Positions 34,575 to 44,021 of a stretch of 64,000 nucleotides of DNA are shown in pieces (the first letter of the stretch is position 1; every line of letters begins with the position of its first letter). The position numbers and the translations under genes are program-made. The DNA comes from Micrococcaceae bacterium Sec5.7. GTDB lineage: Bacteria; Actinomycetota; Actinomycetes; Actinomycetales; Micrococcaceae. The notes under the pieces were generated by a model. The model was given only the letters and a program-made list of their open reading frames with translations, did not search any database and was not told the DNA's origin. The stretch lies in contig CP144169.1 of NCBI GenBank assembly GCA_039636785.1, positions 2,294,001 through 2,358,000 of the forward strand, given 5' to 3'.

Positions 34575-34641
34575 ACGCTATCCGCTGCCACCGACAGTTC
34601 TGCGCACCGGCCGTCCGACCCACTGTTGGAAGACAGGTGGA

Positions 34642-34694
34642 CCGGCTGTTGGACAGCCGGCGACCAGGACGGCAAGCGGGCCGGTTTCCGGCCC
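34642..34694. terminator. Two hairpins between the aquaporin gene and sbcD
   Basis: CCGGCTG/CAGCCGG (34642-34648 and 34654-34660, 5-base loop) and GGGCCGG/CCGGCCC (34678-34684 and 34688-34694, 3-base loop). They lie just past the aquaporin stop on the minus strand. Neither has a long T run, so termination is possible but not certain. Confidence 0.4.
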
Positions 34695-34703
34695 TCTTGC
34701 AAA

Positions 34704-35756
34704 CTACTGGCCGCGTTTTTCGTCGAAGAAGTCCCGTGCCTCGTCGCGAGTGACCCCGCCACCGCTGACCCCTTCACGGCTGGCCCCGTCATGGCTGGCC
34801 CCGTCATGGCTGACGGCATCGTTGCTGAACTCATGGTCATCGGCAACATCCGCGCGATCACCGGCGTCGGAGGCTGCCGCGGCGGGGGCGTCGTCGTCGG
34901 GCGCGTCAAAGTCGTTGTCGTCGGTGGGCTCAGTACCGAGAGGTGCAACGGCCGGGCTCTCGGAGAAACCGCGGAAAACCAGACCTGCGATGGCGGCGCC
35001 CACCAGCGGAGCCACCCAGAACAGCCACAGCTCCTGAAGCGACCAGATATTGCTGAACAGCGCCGAGGCCGTTGCCCGGGCCGGGTTGAACGGGGTGTTG
35101 CCGATGGCCTGGCCGAGCTGAAGCAGCACGGCGAACGTGAGACCCACGGCGAACGGGGCAGCGGCCTTGTGGACGTTACGGCGGGCGGTGGTGCCAAGGA
35201 ATACGGCAACCAGGAGCGCGGCTCCGATGACTTCCACGAGCAGCACACCGGCCAGCGGGGCCTGGATGATGGAGTGTTCGCCGAACCCGGCGGTGACGGT
35301 GTCAAAGGCGGCCCGGGTGTCCTCGATCTTGGGGACTGTCCGCAGGATGCCGAACAGGGTCAGCGCACCGACCGCCGCGCCCACCAGCTGGGCGCCGATG
35401 TAGGCGGCAGCCTCGGAAAGCCGGATGCGTCCTGCGATGGCGTTACCCACTGTGATCGCGGGATTAAAGTGACCGCCGGAGATGTAGGCAAACGCCAGCA
35501 TGGCCGCTGTCACGGCGAGTCCCGCAGCAAGCGACGCGGAAAGCGGGTTGGACTGCGGGATGGTGAACAGCGGCACGCCCAGACCCGCGATCACCAGGAA
35601 CAGGGCCCCGAATGCTTCGGCCGACAGCCTGGATACAAGGCCGGGCCGGAAGGCGGCATCGCCGCCGGCGTGCGGCTCAACGGCGTGCGGCTCAACGGCG
35701 TGCGGCTCGTTGGCGTGCGGCTCGTTGGCGTGGTATGCGGACTCAGGCGTGGTCAT
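34704..35756 (-). CDS. MIP-family aquaporin with repetitive His-rich N-tail and Asp-rich C-tail
   Basis: 350 residues from ATG 35756, with AGAGGA ten bases upstream. The core (about residues 35-255) has six membrane segments and the two pore loops GGHFNPAITVG and TPFNPARATAS; the Arg after the second NPA belongs to the selectivity filter, and the following Ala favours a water channel over a GlpF-type glycerol channel. The N-tail carries tandem NEPHA/VEPHA units and the ~95-residue C-tail is acidic with repeated SHDGA units. Ordinary bacterial aquaporins are 230-270 residues, so both tails are additions, built from 15-bp DNA repeats. Confidence 0.85.
   Translation of the reverse strand: MTTPESAYHANEPHANEPHAVEPHAVEPHAGGDAAFRPGLVSRLSAEAFGALFLVIAGLGVPLFTIPQSNPLSASLAAGLAVTAAMLAFAYISGGHFNPAITVGNAIAGRIRLSEAAAYIGAQLVGAAVGALTLFGILRTVPKIEDTRAAFDTVTAGFGEHSIIQAPLAGVLLVEVIGAALLVAVFLGTTARRNVHKAAAPFAVGLTFAVLLQLGQAIGNTPFNPARATASALFSNIWSLQELWLFWVAPLVGAAIAGLVFRGFSESPAVAPLGTEPTDDNDFDAPDDDAPAAAASDAGDRADVADDHEFSNDAVSHDGASHDGASREGVSGGGVTRDEARDFFDEKRGQ
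34774..34818. repeat. 15-bp tandem repeats encoding the aquaporin C-tail
   Basis: Three 15-bp units starting at 34774, 34789 and 34804 (TCACGGCTGGCCCCG and two variants). They encode the in-frame Ser-His-Asp-Gly-Ala-type pentapeptides. Confidence 0.65.
35668..35733. repeat. 15-bp tandem repeats encoding the aquaporin N-tail
   Basis: Four 15-bp units at 35668, 35683, 35698 and 35713, as two identical pairs (GCGTGCGGCTCAACG twice, GCGTGCGGCTCGTTG twice), plus a partial fifth. They encode pentapeptides of the form His-Ala-Asn/Val-Glu-Pro. Confidence 0.8.
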
Positions 35757-35861
35757 GTTCAAGGAATCCTCTACTTTGGTACGCGCCGGTGACTCCGGTG
35801 CTTGTTCGGGTGCAGCCTTTGCATTCTGCCAGCACAGTCTGGACACTCGCTGGATCCGAGC

Positions 35862-36191
35862 TTAGCGGCCCAGGGTGCTGGCTGCGACCGTAGTCAGGCC
35901 AAGCGTAACAACGGCTGCCGCCGCCAGATTCAGGAGAAACGACGGCGGCGCACCGGTACCTGCCCGGAGCTGCCTGGACCTCGCCAACAGGCAGCCGCTG
36001 AGCACCACTGTGGCAGCCGCCGCCGTCAGCGCGCAGATGCCCCGGAAGTCCGGCGCCGGCAGCGGCCCGGAGACAAGCCAGCTCCGCCAGATGAACAGGT
36101 CCACCGCGAGAAGTGCCAGCACTGTGCGCCGCCAGGCCAGCACCGTACGCTCCGGCTGGAGTCCGCTGTCCCGCGCGGCGTTCTCCGTCAA
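35862..36191 (-). CDS. DUF202 membrane protein (second of pair)
   Basis: 109 residues from TTG 36191, whose TTGA overlaps the stop of the preceding DUF202 gene. The conserved GLQPERTVLAWRRTVLALLA opens the domain, followed by three membrane segments. DUF202 proteins (YidH-like) are small inner-membrane proteins without a known activity. The TTG start is inferred from the overlap and the absence of an in-frame ATG nearby. Confidence 0.75.
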   Translation of the reverse strand: MTENAARDSGLQPERTVLAWRRTVLALLAVDLFIWRSWLVSGPLPAPDFRGICALTAAAATVVLSGCLLARSRQLRAGTGAPPSFLLNLAAAAVVTLGLTTVAASTLGR

Positions 36192-36544
36192 CGGGCCACC
36201 AGGATGAGCACGCCGAACGTGAACGCGGCGAGCGCCACGACGATGGTCATGACCAACATGAGCCAGGAGAAAGGCAGCTCCCGGTCCTGGCGCATGGCGG
36301 CTTCCATGCGGCCCCAGCGCCGATAGGTAAGCGCAGCGAGGCCGGCGCCGATCAGTGCCAGGAAAACACACAGCGCAATGCGGACCGGAGCGGGTGCGAT
36401 GTTCGGGGCGAACTGGTCGATTGCCACAGCGCCTGCCAGCAGCGCCAGCGACGTCCGGATCCAGGCCAGGAACGTGCGCTCATTGGCCAGCGAGAACCTG
36501 TAGTCCGGCGTCTTGCCGGTTTTTCGCCACGCAGGTTCCCGCAT
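36188..36544 (-). CDS. DUF202 membrane protein (first of pair, YidH-like)
   Basis: 118 residues from ATG 36544, with GGAGGAAC just upstream. The conserved RFSLANERTFLAWIRTSLALLA is followed by three membrane segments. It diverges from the ADP-ribosylglycohydrolase gene 133 bp away. Function unknown; pairing of two diverged DUF202 proteins suggests a heteromeric membrane complex, which is only inference. Confidence 0.82.
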   Translation of the reverse strand: MREPAWRKTGKTPDYRFSLANERTFLAWIRTSLALLAGAVAIDQFAPNIAPAPVRIALCVFLALIGAGLAALTYRRWGRMEAAMRQDRELPFSWLMLVMTIVVALAAFTFGVLILVAR

Positions 36545-36677
36545 GAAGTTCCTCCGGTCTGGTATCCATCCTTGATGGAGAGTCTCTCCTACAGCACTGT
36601 ACTTCCAGTTTGGCTGGCGTCCGGACCGGCGCTGCGTCTGTTCGGGCCAGGCGGTCCGGCCCGGTAAATTTACAGTC

Positions 36678-37784
36678 ATGAGCATTAACACCGGCCCTGC
36701 CGCCGTTCCATCACCGGAGTCCCGCATCCACGGCTGCCTGCTGGGCGGTGCCCTGGGCGATTCCCTTGGTTATGCCGTGGAGTTTGATTCCATCGCCACG
36801 ATCCGCGCACGGTTCGGCCCCGCAGGACTTCAGGATTTTTCAGCGCTCGACGGCGGCAGCCACTTCTCTGACGACACCCAGATGACGCTGTACACCGTTG
36901 ACGGACTGGTGGAGGCACTCGAGTGGGCGAATTCAGGTGTAGGCGCGGATGCGAATGCCTGCCTCTGGCTCGCGTATCTGCGCTGGCTCGGCACGCAGGG
37001 GGTTCCGGTACCGTCTTCCGCCCCGGTCCCCCAGCCGCGGTGGATCGATGCCCAGGAGGTGCTGCGGCATCGCCGTGCACCTGGAAATGCCTGCCTCACA
37101 GGGCTCGCCACCGGTGAAATGGGGACGGTGTACCGCCCTGTCAATCCGGATTCGAAGGGCTGCGGAACAGTGATGCGCTCGGCCCCATTCGGCCTCATTC
37201 CCCATCTCGGCGCCGACACACTGTACAAACTGAGCTCCGACGCGGCGTCACTGACTCACGGCCACCCTTCAGCCAGGCAAAGCGCCGGTGCGTTCACCCT
37301 GCTGATCCACCATCTGGTTGCCGGTGCAACGCTCCGGGAAGCTGCCGGGTCCGTTCTGGCGCACGTCCAGAGGGACCCGCAGGCTGTACCGGAGCTCATC
37401 GAACGGCTCGAGTCGGCGGTTCGCCTCGCTGATGGGGCGGGAGCCGCGGCCGGGGCCAACGGCGTGCTCAGCCCCGAGGAGCTGGTGCAGGAACTGGGGG
37501 AGGGATGGGTAGCAGAGGAGGCGTTCGCCGTCGCTCTCTACGCAGTACTGGCCACGGCACAGGGCGCCTCGGGAGACGGGGACCCGGCGCATCACTTCAA
37601 GGCTGCCATTGCACTGGCAGTCAACCACAGCGGGGACAGCGATTCCACCGGGTCCATTGCGGGCAACGTCCTGGGGGCTTACTACGGCGAGGAATGCCTG
37701 CCCGCAGCCTGGCTGGAAGCCCTCGAGGCACCGGATGTAATCCGCGGAATGGCAGACCAGCTTGTGGGCGTTACGACTGCCTGA
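36678..37784 (+). CDS. ADP-ribosylglycohydrolase family protein
   Basis: 368 residues. DraG/ARH fold: GCLLGGALGDSLGYAVEF near residue 20, the Mg-binding SDDTQMT at 64-70, and the second metal site HSGDSDSTGSIAGNVLGAYYG near the C-terminus. Members remove ADP-ribose from proteins or degrade ADP-ribosyl compounds. No ADP-ribosyltransferase is adjacent. The last 14 bp overlap the convergent DUF4395 gene. Confidence 0.9.
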   Translation: MSINTGPAAVPSPESRIHGCLLGGALGDSLGYAVEFDSIATIRARFGPAGLQDFSALDGGSHFSDDTQMTLYTVDGLVEALEWANSGVGADANACLWLAYLRWLGTQGVPVPSSAPVPQPRWIDAQEVLRHRRAPGNACLTGLATGEMGTVYRPVNPDSKGCGTVMRSAPFGLIPHLGADTLYKLSSDAASLTHGHPSARQSAGAFTLLIHHLVAGATLREAAGSVLAHVQRDPQAVPELIERLESAVRLADGAGAAAGANGVLSPEELVQELGEGWVAEEAFAVALYAVLATAQGASGDGDPAHHFKAAIALAVNHSGDSDSTGSIAGNVLGAYYGEECLPAAWLEALEAPDVIRGMADQLVGVTTA

Positions 37785-38385
37785 GCGTAACGTTGTTGCA
37801 GGCTTCGCAGACACCTTCCGGAATCAGGCCGCGGCTCTGAAGTACACCGAATACCTTGCAGCCCAGGCAGAATCCGGCGAAGGACTCCAGCGAGGCGGCA
37901 ACGATCAGCACGGCAAGCAGGATCCAGGCTGCCGGCGCAATACCGGCTGCGAGGAGCATGGTGGCCGCGGTGGAGAGTACGGCACCTATTCCCTGGGCAA
38001 AGCGCTTGGGCGGGCCGGGCACCAGCTTGGCACGTCCCAGCCGGGGCGCCAGTACCTTGACGGAAAGCAACGCCAGCGGCGAGATTCTGGGGCCGAACAG
38101 CACACGCAGCCAGAAGCCCACGGCGATCACGGCAAGGCCCCAACCGGAACCCGTCAGCAGTGTGGCGAGAGCCACCAGCACCACGAGGCCGGCGGTGATC
38201 CTGGCCGCGTATTCGTTAACAGGGTTGGGGAAAGCAAAAACCGCACGCCAATCCACGCCGGCCCCGGGACGTGCGCTTGCCGACGCAGTGCCGGGCGCTG
38301 TGCCGGGCGCTGTGCTCGCCGATGCACCGTCGGGCCGTGCACTGGCCAGTGCTTCGGGGCTCTGAAGTCCGCGCGGTTTGCTCAT
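37771..38385 (-). CDS. DUF4395 membrane protein
   Basis: 204 residues. A ~45-residue Ala/Ser/Pro tail, partly built from a 12-bp tandem repeat (38288-38311), precedes the DUF4395 core with VNEYAARITAGLVVLVALAT, four membrane segments and the cysteine pair FAGFCLGCKVFGV. A second pair (GVCEACNNV) near the C-terminus is unusual and could bind metal or be redox active. Family function unknown, though members often neighbour thioredoxin or rhodanese genes elsewhere. Confidence 0.8.
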   Translation of the reverse strand: MSKPRGLQSPEALASARPDGASASTAPGTAPGTASASARPGAGVDWRAVFAFPNPVNEYAARITAGLVVLVALATLLTGSGWGLAVIAVGFWLRVLFGPRISPLALLSVKVLAPRLGRAKLVPGPPKRFAQGIGAVLSTAATMLLAAGIAPAAWILLAVLIVAASLESFAGFCLGCKVFGVLQSRGLIPEGVCEACNNVTLRQS

Positions 38386-38423
38386 GGTGCAAGGCTAGGA
38401 GCGCAGCTCTCTCCAGGGAAGAA

Positions 38424-39464
38424 TTATTGCGCCATGTGAATTTTGGCGCCCTGCGCAACTGCGGCGTGACCGGACGCACCGCCCACCATCTGCAGGAACT
38501 CGCCTTCGGAAATGACCTCGATCAGCTGTCCGCGCTCATGAAGTTCCAGTACACGCCTGGCCTTGCCCGTCAGCCGGCCGGAACGGAGATCGGCAGCAAC
38601 AAAGCCGTCGCCCACCACCAGCACACTGGTACGGGCAGTCACGCGGCTTTCCGGCCTTGCACCAAGCTCTGCCGAGCGGATCTTGGCTTCGGGGCGCGGC
38701 ATTGCCAGTTGGCCGGTGAAAACCACTGTCTGGCCGAACAGCGGATGTCCTGGCTCGGCGTCGGAATTGGAAGTGGGGTTGGCGCCTTCCTCCGGCCAGC
38801 CGCTCTGGAAGGGACTGACGAGGTCGGCGCTGTTCCCGGTCAAAGCAGCCACGGCCGTCAGCGTGGCTTTGGAGAGCGCGTCATACAAAGGATCAAAAGC
38901 GTGCTGGTGCGGGATGGCCAGGCCCAATGACAAAAACAGTTCGACAATGCTGTTGGCGCCGTTCCTGGCCGCGATGTCGATCAGGATCCCGGCGCACGCT
39001 CGTGCATCTTCGGCGGCGTCGTGGTGGTTGAGCAGCGGAACGCCGGCTTCCTCCGCAGCGAACGGAAGCGAGTTGGACACCAGGGAGTAGCAGCGCCGGG
39101 AAAGCATCACGGTGCAGACGTAGTCATAGGCCGGACCGGGCAATCCGGAGACTTCCAGTCCGGAACGGATGACCCCCAGGTCAAAGGCAGCGTTGTGCGC
39201 CGCCAGGACGTCGCCGCCGATAAAGGCTCCGATTTCGGGAAACAACTCCCCGAAGCGCGGAAGTCCTGCCACATCCTCCGGCGTGATGCCATGGATCCGG
39301 ACGTTGTGGTGGTCAAAGCGGTCGTGGTTTTCCGGCGGACGCATGAGCCAGGATGCTTCCTCCACCACCGCACCGCCACGGACTTTGGTGAGGCCAACAG
39401 CGCAGGGTGAACCACGGAAGCCATTGGCTGTCTCGAAGTCGATAGCCGTAAAGTCCAAACCCAC
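38424..39464 (-). CDS. DEDDh 3'-5' exonuclease with BRCT domain
   Basis: 346 residues. Residues 1-170 form a DnaQ-like exonuclease: DFTAIDFETAN (catalytic Asp9, Glu11), VLAAHNAAFDLGVIRSGLE, and NHHDAAEDARA. Residues about 225-320 are a BRCT domain like that of DNA ligase (LFGQTVVFTGQLAMPRPEA, ASVLVVGD-like TSVLVVGDGF, KARRVLELHERGQLIEVISE). It is probably a proofreading or repair exonuclease recruited by the BRCT module. Confidence 0.88.
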   Translation of the reverse strand: MGLDFTAIDFETANGFRGSPCAVGLTKVRGGAVVEEASWLMRPPENHDRFDHHNVRIHGITPEDVAGLPRFGELFPEIGAFIGGDVLAAHNAAFDLGVIRSGLEVSGLPGPAYDYVCTVMLSRRCYSLVSNSLPFAAEEAGVPLLNHHDAAEDARACAGILIDIAARNGANSIVELFLSLGLAIPHQHAFDPLYDALSKATLTAVAALTGNSADLVSPFQSGWPEEGANPTSNSDAEPGHPLFGQTVVFTGQLAMPRPEAKIRSAELGARPESRVTARTSVLVVGDGFVAADLRSGRLTGKARRVLELHERGQLIEVISEGEFLQMVGGASGHAAVAQGAKIHMAQ

Positions 39465-39645
39465 GCCTCAACTTTAGCGCCCGAAAGGGCCGCCCCCGTG
39501 ACACCGTCAGGTACGAGCCCCCGGTGAGGGGCACAGAGCACAGCGGATTGCCGTCGTCAATGAGTGGAACCTCCGGATGCCTGCCAGATGCTCAAGCAAG
39601 CATCGGTGAGCAGTCAAGTACCCTTGAAAGGTGAACTTTTCTGCG

Positions 39646-40422
39646 ATGAACAACCTTGCCGTGACCATGCTCGGCGGCGCCGGACCGGTGCAGCCACAGC
39701 TGGCCTCGTTCCTGCCCGACTGGCTGAACCCACAGATCTTCCTCGCCGACCCGGCACTCGCGCCCTGGGTGGTCCTGTTGGTCTGCGGCATCATCTTTGC
39801 CGAAACGGGCTTGCTGGTGGGCTTCTTCCTGCCAGGGGATTCCATGCTGTTTACGGCCGGGCTCCTCGTGGCCACGGACACCATCAAGTTCAATATCTGG
39901 CTCTTCGCGATCCTGATCATCGTGGCCGCCATTGTGGGCAACCAGGCCGGTTACCTCATTGGATCGAAGGCCGGGCCGGCCATCTTCAACAAGCCCAATT
40001 CCCGCCTCTTCAAGCGCGAGAATGTGGATAACGCCCACGCGTTCTTCGAAAAGCACGGCGGCAAAGCCCTGATCCTGGCCCGCTTTGTCCCCATCATCAG
40101 GACGTTTGTCCCCGTTATCGTGGGCGTGGCCCAGATGGATAAGCGGAAGTTCTTCCTCTACAACGCGATCGGCGCCGTGCTCTGGGGCGGCGGCGTCACC
40201 CTGCTCGGATACCTGCTGGGCGACAAAGTGCCGTGGGTCCGGGACAACCTGGACATCATTTTCATTCTCATTGTGCTGCTATCCGTCATTCCGATCGGCA
40301 TTGAAGTCATCCGCGGGTTCGCGGCCAAGCGCCAGGCTGCCGCCAGCGGGACGGATCCCGTGGACGAGTTCATCGCAGAGCCCGCCGCTGAAACCGAACG
40401 TAAAACGAATCCCGAGCGCTGA
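39646..40422 (+). CDS. DedA family membrane protein
   Basis: 258 residues from ATG 39646, 11 bases after AAAGGTGA; GTG at 39631 is the alternative start. About five membrane segments. The family's re-entrant-loop motifs FAETGLLVGFFLPGDSMLF and ALILARFVPIIRTFVPVIVG are clear. DedA proteins act in membrane homeostasis, with lipid-flippase activity shown for some members. A strong bidirectional hairpin follows the stop. Confidence 0.88.
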   Translation: MNNLAVTMLGGAGPVQPQLASFLPDWLNPQIFLADPALAPWVVLLVCGIIFAETGLLVGFFLPGDSMLFTAGLLVATDTIKFNIWLFAILIIVAAIVGNQAGYLIGSKAGPAIFNKPNSRLFKRENVDNAHAFFEKHGGKALILARFVPIIRTFVPVIVGVAQMDKRKFFLYNAIGAVLWGGGVTLLGYLLGDKVPWVRDNLDIIFILIVLLSVIPIGIEVIRGFAAKRQAAASGTDPVDEFIAEPAAETERKTNPER

Positions 40423-40442
40423 TCACCACCGGATAAAGCGCA

Positions 40443-40483
40443 ACGAGTGAAGGCGCTCCACCATGTGGGGCGCCTTCACTCGT
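40443..40483. terminator. Strong bidirectional terminator hairpin
   Basis: ACGAGTGAAGGCGC (40443-40456) pairs perfectly with 40470-40483, and CCAC/GTGG extends the stem inside. It sits between the convergent dedA and rdgB genes. T runs are short on both sides. Confidence 0.75.
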
Positions 40484-40498
40484 ATGCGCAGTTTTCAG

Positions 40499-41206
40499 TC
40501 AGCGCTGTGCAAGCGCCTCGACAATTGCCGGCAGCAGCGCGCGAAACGCCTTGCCGCGGTGGCTGATGGCATTCTTCTCCCCGGAGCTCAGTTCCGCGCA
40601 GCTTCGGTTCAGGCCCAGAGGCTGCAGCACCGGATCGTAGCCGAATCCCCCGGCGCCGCGGGGTTCACGCAGCAGGGTGCCTTCCAGCTGGCCGTACTCC
40701 ACCACCTCACGGCCCGCGATGGCCCCCGCGGAATCCGCAGCACCCGCGGGATCCCCGGCATCCGTGGAATCCGCAGCATCCGTGGAGCCCGGAACAGCGA
40801 GCGCTGCCGCGCATACAAACGCGGCTCCGCGGTGCCCGTCCGGGACGTCGGAAAGCTGAGCGAGCAGAAGCTGCAGATTGGCGGCGTCGTCTCCGTGCCG
40901 GCCGGACCAGCGGGCCGAAAAGATTCCCGGTGCACCGCCAAGCACATCCACCGACAAGCCGGAATCATCGGCGATCGCCACCAGACCGGTGGCTTCCGCC
41001 ACGGCGCGTGCCTTAAGCAGTGAGTTCTCGGCGAACGTCACTCCGGTCTCGGCGACATCCGGTGCCCCTGCTGCGGCGGCGTCAACCACCTGGGTATCGA
41101 CGTCGAGCCCGGGAACCTGGCCACGCAGGAGCTCGCGCAGTTCCCGCAACTTGCCCTGGTTGTGGGTCGCAAGAACCAGCCGCGGCACCGGGCTGGCTGC
41201 TGTCAC
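40499..41206 (-). CDS. rdgB: Non-canonical purine NTP pyrophosphatase (RdgB/HAM1)
   Basis: 235 residues. It hydrolyses dITP, XTP and ITP to keep them out of DNA. Motifs: [18 protein letters not shown] at the N-terminus, [52 protein letters not shown] and the C-terminal [11 protein letters not shown]. Compared with the ~200-residue norm there is an extra Ser/Thr/Asp/Ala/Gly stretch at about residues 140-166, encoded by an 18-bp tandem repeat. ATGA overlap with rph upstream. Confidence 0.93.
   Translation of the reverse strand: MTAASPVPRLVLATHNQGKLRELRELLRGQVPGLDVDTQVVDAAAAGAPDVAETGVTFAENSLLKARAVAEATGLVAIADDSGLSVDVLGGAPGIFSARWSGRHGDDAANLQLLLAQLSDVPDGHRGAAFVCAAALAVPGSTDAADSTDAGDPAGAADSAGAIAGREVVEYGQLEGTLLREPRGAGGFGYDPVLQPLGLNRSCAELSSGEKNAISHRGKAFRALLPAIVEALAQR
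40725..40792. repeat. 18-bp tandem repeat inside rdgB
   Basis: Nearly four units begin at 40725, 40743, 40761 and 40779, e.g. CCCGCGGAATCCGCAGCA and TCCGTGGAATCCGCAGCA. They are multiples of six codons, so length changes keep the frame. Confidence 0.8.
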
Positions 41207-41961
41207 GGGGCTTCCGCCAGGGTTTCGCGCTGGATGACCGCAAGCAGGCCCGTCCCCAGCAGAGCCAGGTCCAGCAGCTTGTTCAGCTCGTCTCGATCAA
41301 AGGGGGCGCCTTCCGCGGTGCCCTGTACCTCCACAAACTTACCGGAGCCGGTCACCACGACGTTCATGTCGGTTTCCGCCCGGACGTCCTCGACATAGGG
41401 CAGGTCGAGCATGGGAATGCCGTCGATGATGCCCACGGAAACGGCGGCGATCGTATCGATCAGCGGCTGCGCGTTCTTGGAAATCAGTTTGTTCTCGCGA
41501 GCGAAGCGGATGGCCTCGGCGAGCGCCACGTAGGCGCCGGTGATCGCAGCGGTGCGGGTGCCGCCGTCGGCCTGGAGGACGTCGCAGTCCAGCACAATCG
41601 TGTTCTCGCCGAGCGCCTTGGTGTCGATGATGGACCGCAGTGAGCGGCCGATCAGGCGGGAGATCTCATGGGTGCGGCCGCCGATCTTGCCCTTGACGGA
41701 CTCACGGTCGGAGCGGGTGTTGGTGGCCCGGGGCAGCATGGCGTACTCTGCGGTGACCCAGCCGCGGCCTTCGCCCTTGAGCCAGCGCGGCACGCCGGCA
41801 GTCAGAGAGGCCGTGCACAGGACCCGGGTGTTTCCGAACTCTATGAGGGCGGAACCTTCAGCCTGCTTGGACCAGCCGCGGGTGATGCTGATGGGGCGGA
41901 GCTGATCGGGGGTGCGTCCGTCGGCACGGATGACGGGGGCTGCGGTTGTTTCAGAAGTCAT
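41203..41961 (-). CDS. rph: Ribonuclease PH
   Basis: 252 residues, standard length. Phosphorolytic 3' exoribonuclease for tRNA maturation. Motifs: [39 protein letters not shown] (phosphate-binding Arg region), [20 protein letters not shown] and [17 protein letters not shown]. It precedes rdgB with a 4-bp overlap, a common pairing in actinobacteria. Confidence 0.95.
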   Translation of the reverse strand: MTSETTAAPVIRADGRTPDQLRPISITRGWSKQAEGSALIEFGNTRVLCTASLTAGVPRWLKGEGRGWVTAEYAMLPRATNTRSDRESVKGKIGGRTHEISRLIGRSLRSIIDTKALGENTIVLDCDVLQADGGTRTAAITGAYVALAEAIRFARENKLISKNAQPLIDTIAAVSVGIIDGIPMLDLPYVEDVRAETDMNVVVTGSGKFVEVQGTAEGAPFDRDELNKLLDLALLGTGLLAVIQRETLAEAP

Positions 41962-42071
41962 GCCTTTAGCTTATCGAGAAGCGGCAGGCCACACCGCCGT
42001 CAGATGCAGGCGGCGGGCCGCACCGTTGCCGCAGCCCCGCCTGCCGGAACGGGCCCGGCCTCCCCGGTCAG

Positions 42072-42869
42072 TCAGACGGTGTAGTGCACACCCGCCACGG
42101 CAACGGCAACGTCGCCGCCAAACACAGGCCGGGCCTCGGCCATGACTTTGGTCTGCGAGGTCCACACCGGGATGTGGGTCAGGAGGAGCCGGCGGGCACC
42201 TGCAGCAGCAGCGGCCTCCCCCGCCCTCTTGCCGGTGAGGTGGACATCCTTGATGTCGTCGTCGCGGCCCTCCTCGAACGCGGCTTCACACAGGAACAGG
42301 TCAGCGTCCTTGGCTGCCTCTTCCAGGCCGGCGCAGGAATCGGTGTCCCCGGAGTACGTCAGGATCCGTCTGACGGCTGCGCCGTTCTTGTCCGGCTCGG
42401 TGACCTCCACCCGCAGGGCGTAGGCCTCCTCCACCGGATGGTTCACGGCGAACGGCGTCAGGGTGAACGGGCCCATGGTGACGGACTGGCGCTCTGCCCA
42501 GTTGGTGAAGTCGAATTCCTCGTGCATGCCGGGGTCGAGCTCCAGCCCGTACGCCGTGGCCATCCGGTCCGCAGTGGCAGCAGGGCCCCACACGGGGATC
42601 CGGCCGCGTCCCCAGCCGCCCGGCTTCCAGCGCACGGCAACATGAAGGCCGCACAGGTCCATGCAGTGGTCGGGGTGAAGGTGGGTCAGGAATATGGCGT
42701 CGATGTCTTCCAGGTCCGTATAGCGCTGGATGGCGCCGAGGGCACCGCTGCCCAGGTCCATCACAATTTTCCAGGTGCGTTCACCGTCATGGGCGGTCAG
42801 GAGATAGCACGACGCCGGTGATCCGGGGCCCGGGAAGGATCCGGTGCAACCTACAATCGTCAGCTTCAC
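42072..42869 (-). CDS. MBL-fold metallo-hydrolase
   Basis: 265 residues. Zinc motif [11 protein letters not shown], further ligands in [21 protein letters not shown] and [10 protein letters not shown]. The overall layout is that of RNase Z / cyclic-nucleotide phosphodiesterase-like MBL proteins common beside murI and rph in actinobacteria. The start overlaps the murI stop by 4 bp. Substrate not known. Confidence 0.88.
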   Translation of the reverse strand: MKLTIVGCTGSFPGPGSPASCYLLTAHDGERTWKIVMDLGSGALGAIQRYTDLEDIDAIFLTHLHPDHCMDLCGLHVAVRWKPGGWGRGRIPVWGPAATADRMATAYGLELDPGMHEEFDFTNWAERQSVTMGPFTLTPFAVNHPVEEAYALRVEVTEPDKNGAAVRRILTYSGDTDSCAGLEEAAKDADLFLCEAAFEEGRDDDIKDVHLTGKRAGEAAAAAGARRLLLTHIPVWTSQTKVMAEARPVFGGDVAVAVAGVHYTV

Positions 42870-43882
42870 AGGCCAGAACCTCCCGCGGGGATTCCGGCCA
42901 CAAAATTGGAAATCCGCGGCCGGTCCGATGCCGCCTGGGCTGCGGCGATCATCTCCGGCGTAATCCGCGCGAGGCTTCCGGTGGGGTACTGCGCGGCCAC
43001 GTGGTCCACGTGGCGGACGCTGAGGACTTCCGGGCCAAGGAACCGCCTTGCAAGTGCTTCGAACTGGCCGGCATCGCCCGTGGCGATGAAATGGTGCTCG
43101 GGTGCGGAAGCCGAGGTCCGTTGCAGATTGCCGGTGGCCAGGGCGCGGTAGACGTCCTTTGCCGTCTCCTCCGCACTGGAAACCAGGGTCACGGCATCGC
43201 CCATCACGAAGGAAATGACGCCCGTAAGCAGCGGGTAGTGCGTGCAGCCGAGAACCAGGGTATCCACTCCGGCAGCCTTCAACGGTGCCAGATACTCCTC
43301 CGCCCGGGCCAGGAGTTCGGGCCCGGTGGTGATGCCGGCCTCCACATAGCTGACGAACTCCGGGCAGGCCACCGAAGTGATCTCCAGGTCAGGCGCGGCG
43401 GCAAAGGTGTCCTCATAGGCGCGTGAACCCACCGTGGCCGATGTCCCTATGACCCCTACCCGGCCGGAGCGGGTTGCCGCAACGGCCCGCCTCACGGCAG
43501 GCTGGATCACTTCAATGACGGGGATCCCGTAGCGGGCAGTGTACCGCTCGCGCGCGTCACGGAGGACAGCGGCCGACGCCGAGTTGCAGGCTATGGTGAG
43601 CAGTTTGACGCCGGAGTCCACCAGCTCGTCCATCACGCCCAGGGCGTTGGCTCGCACCTCGGCGATAGGCAGCGGACCGTACGGCCCGTGGGCGGTGTCC
43701 CCGACATAGAGAATGCACTCATTGGGCAACTGGTCGATGATGGACCGTGCCACAGTCAGCCCGCCCACGCCCGAATCGAAGACGCCGATCGGCCGCGATC
43801 CCATGGTGCCGCTGGCGGTGCTGCTGGCTGGGGACTCCGGTGCAGCTCCCGCTGACGGATCCATGCTCGATGCTGAAGTCAT
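42866..43882 (-). CDS. murI: Glutamate racemase
   Basis: 338 residues from ATG 43882; no clear Shine-Dalgarno is visible for this or the ATGs at 43864 and 43804, so the ~40-residue Ser/Ala-rich N-tail is uncertain. The conserved core begins [16 protein letters not shown]. Catalytic cysteines are in [13 protein letters not shown] and [13 protein letters not shown]. It makes D-glutamate for peptidoglycan. First gene of the murI-MBL pair. Confidence 0.93.
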   Translation of the reverse strand: MTSASSMDPSAGAAPESPASSTASGTMGSRPIGVFDSGVGGLTVARSIIDQLPNECILYVGDTAHGPYGPLPIAEVRANALGVMDELVDSGVKLLTIACNSASAAVLRDARERYTARYGIPVIEVIQPAVRRAVAATRSGRVGVIGTSATVGSRAYEDTFAAAPDLEITSVACPEFVSYVEAGITTGPELLARAEEYLAPLKAAGVDTLVLGCTHYPLLTGVISFVMGDAVTLVSSAEETAKDVYRALATGNLQRTSASAPEHHFIATGDAGQFEALARRFLGPEVLSVRHVDHVAAQYPTGSLARITPEMIAAAQAASDRPRISNFVAGIPAGGSGL

Positions 43883-44021
43883 GATTATTCGAGGATAGGT
43901 CTTCCATGTTGGTGGGGCCATCACATTGTGGCGTCCGCCTCATGTCTGATTTGTCACACTGCGGAACCGGCAGCGGCCCCCGGACGTACTCTGCAAGGGC
44001 ACCGCGCCCAGCAGCAACTCT

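Noticed and set aside
35668..35733. CRISPR-like array
   Set aside because: The units are contiguous 15-bp tandem repeats without spacers, inside a coding frame.
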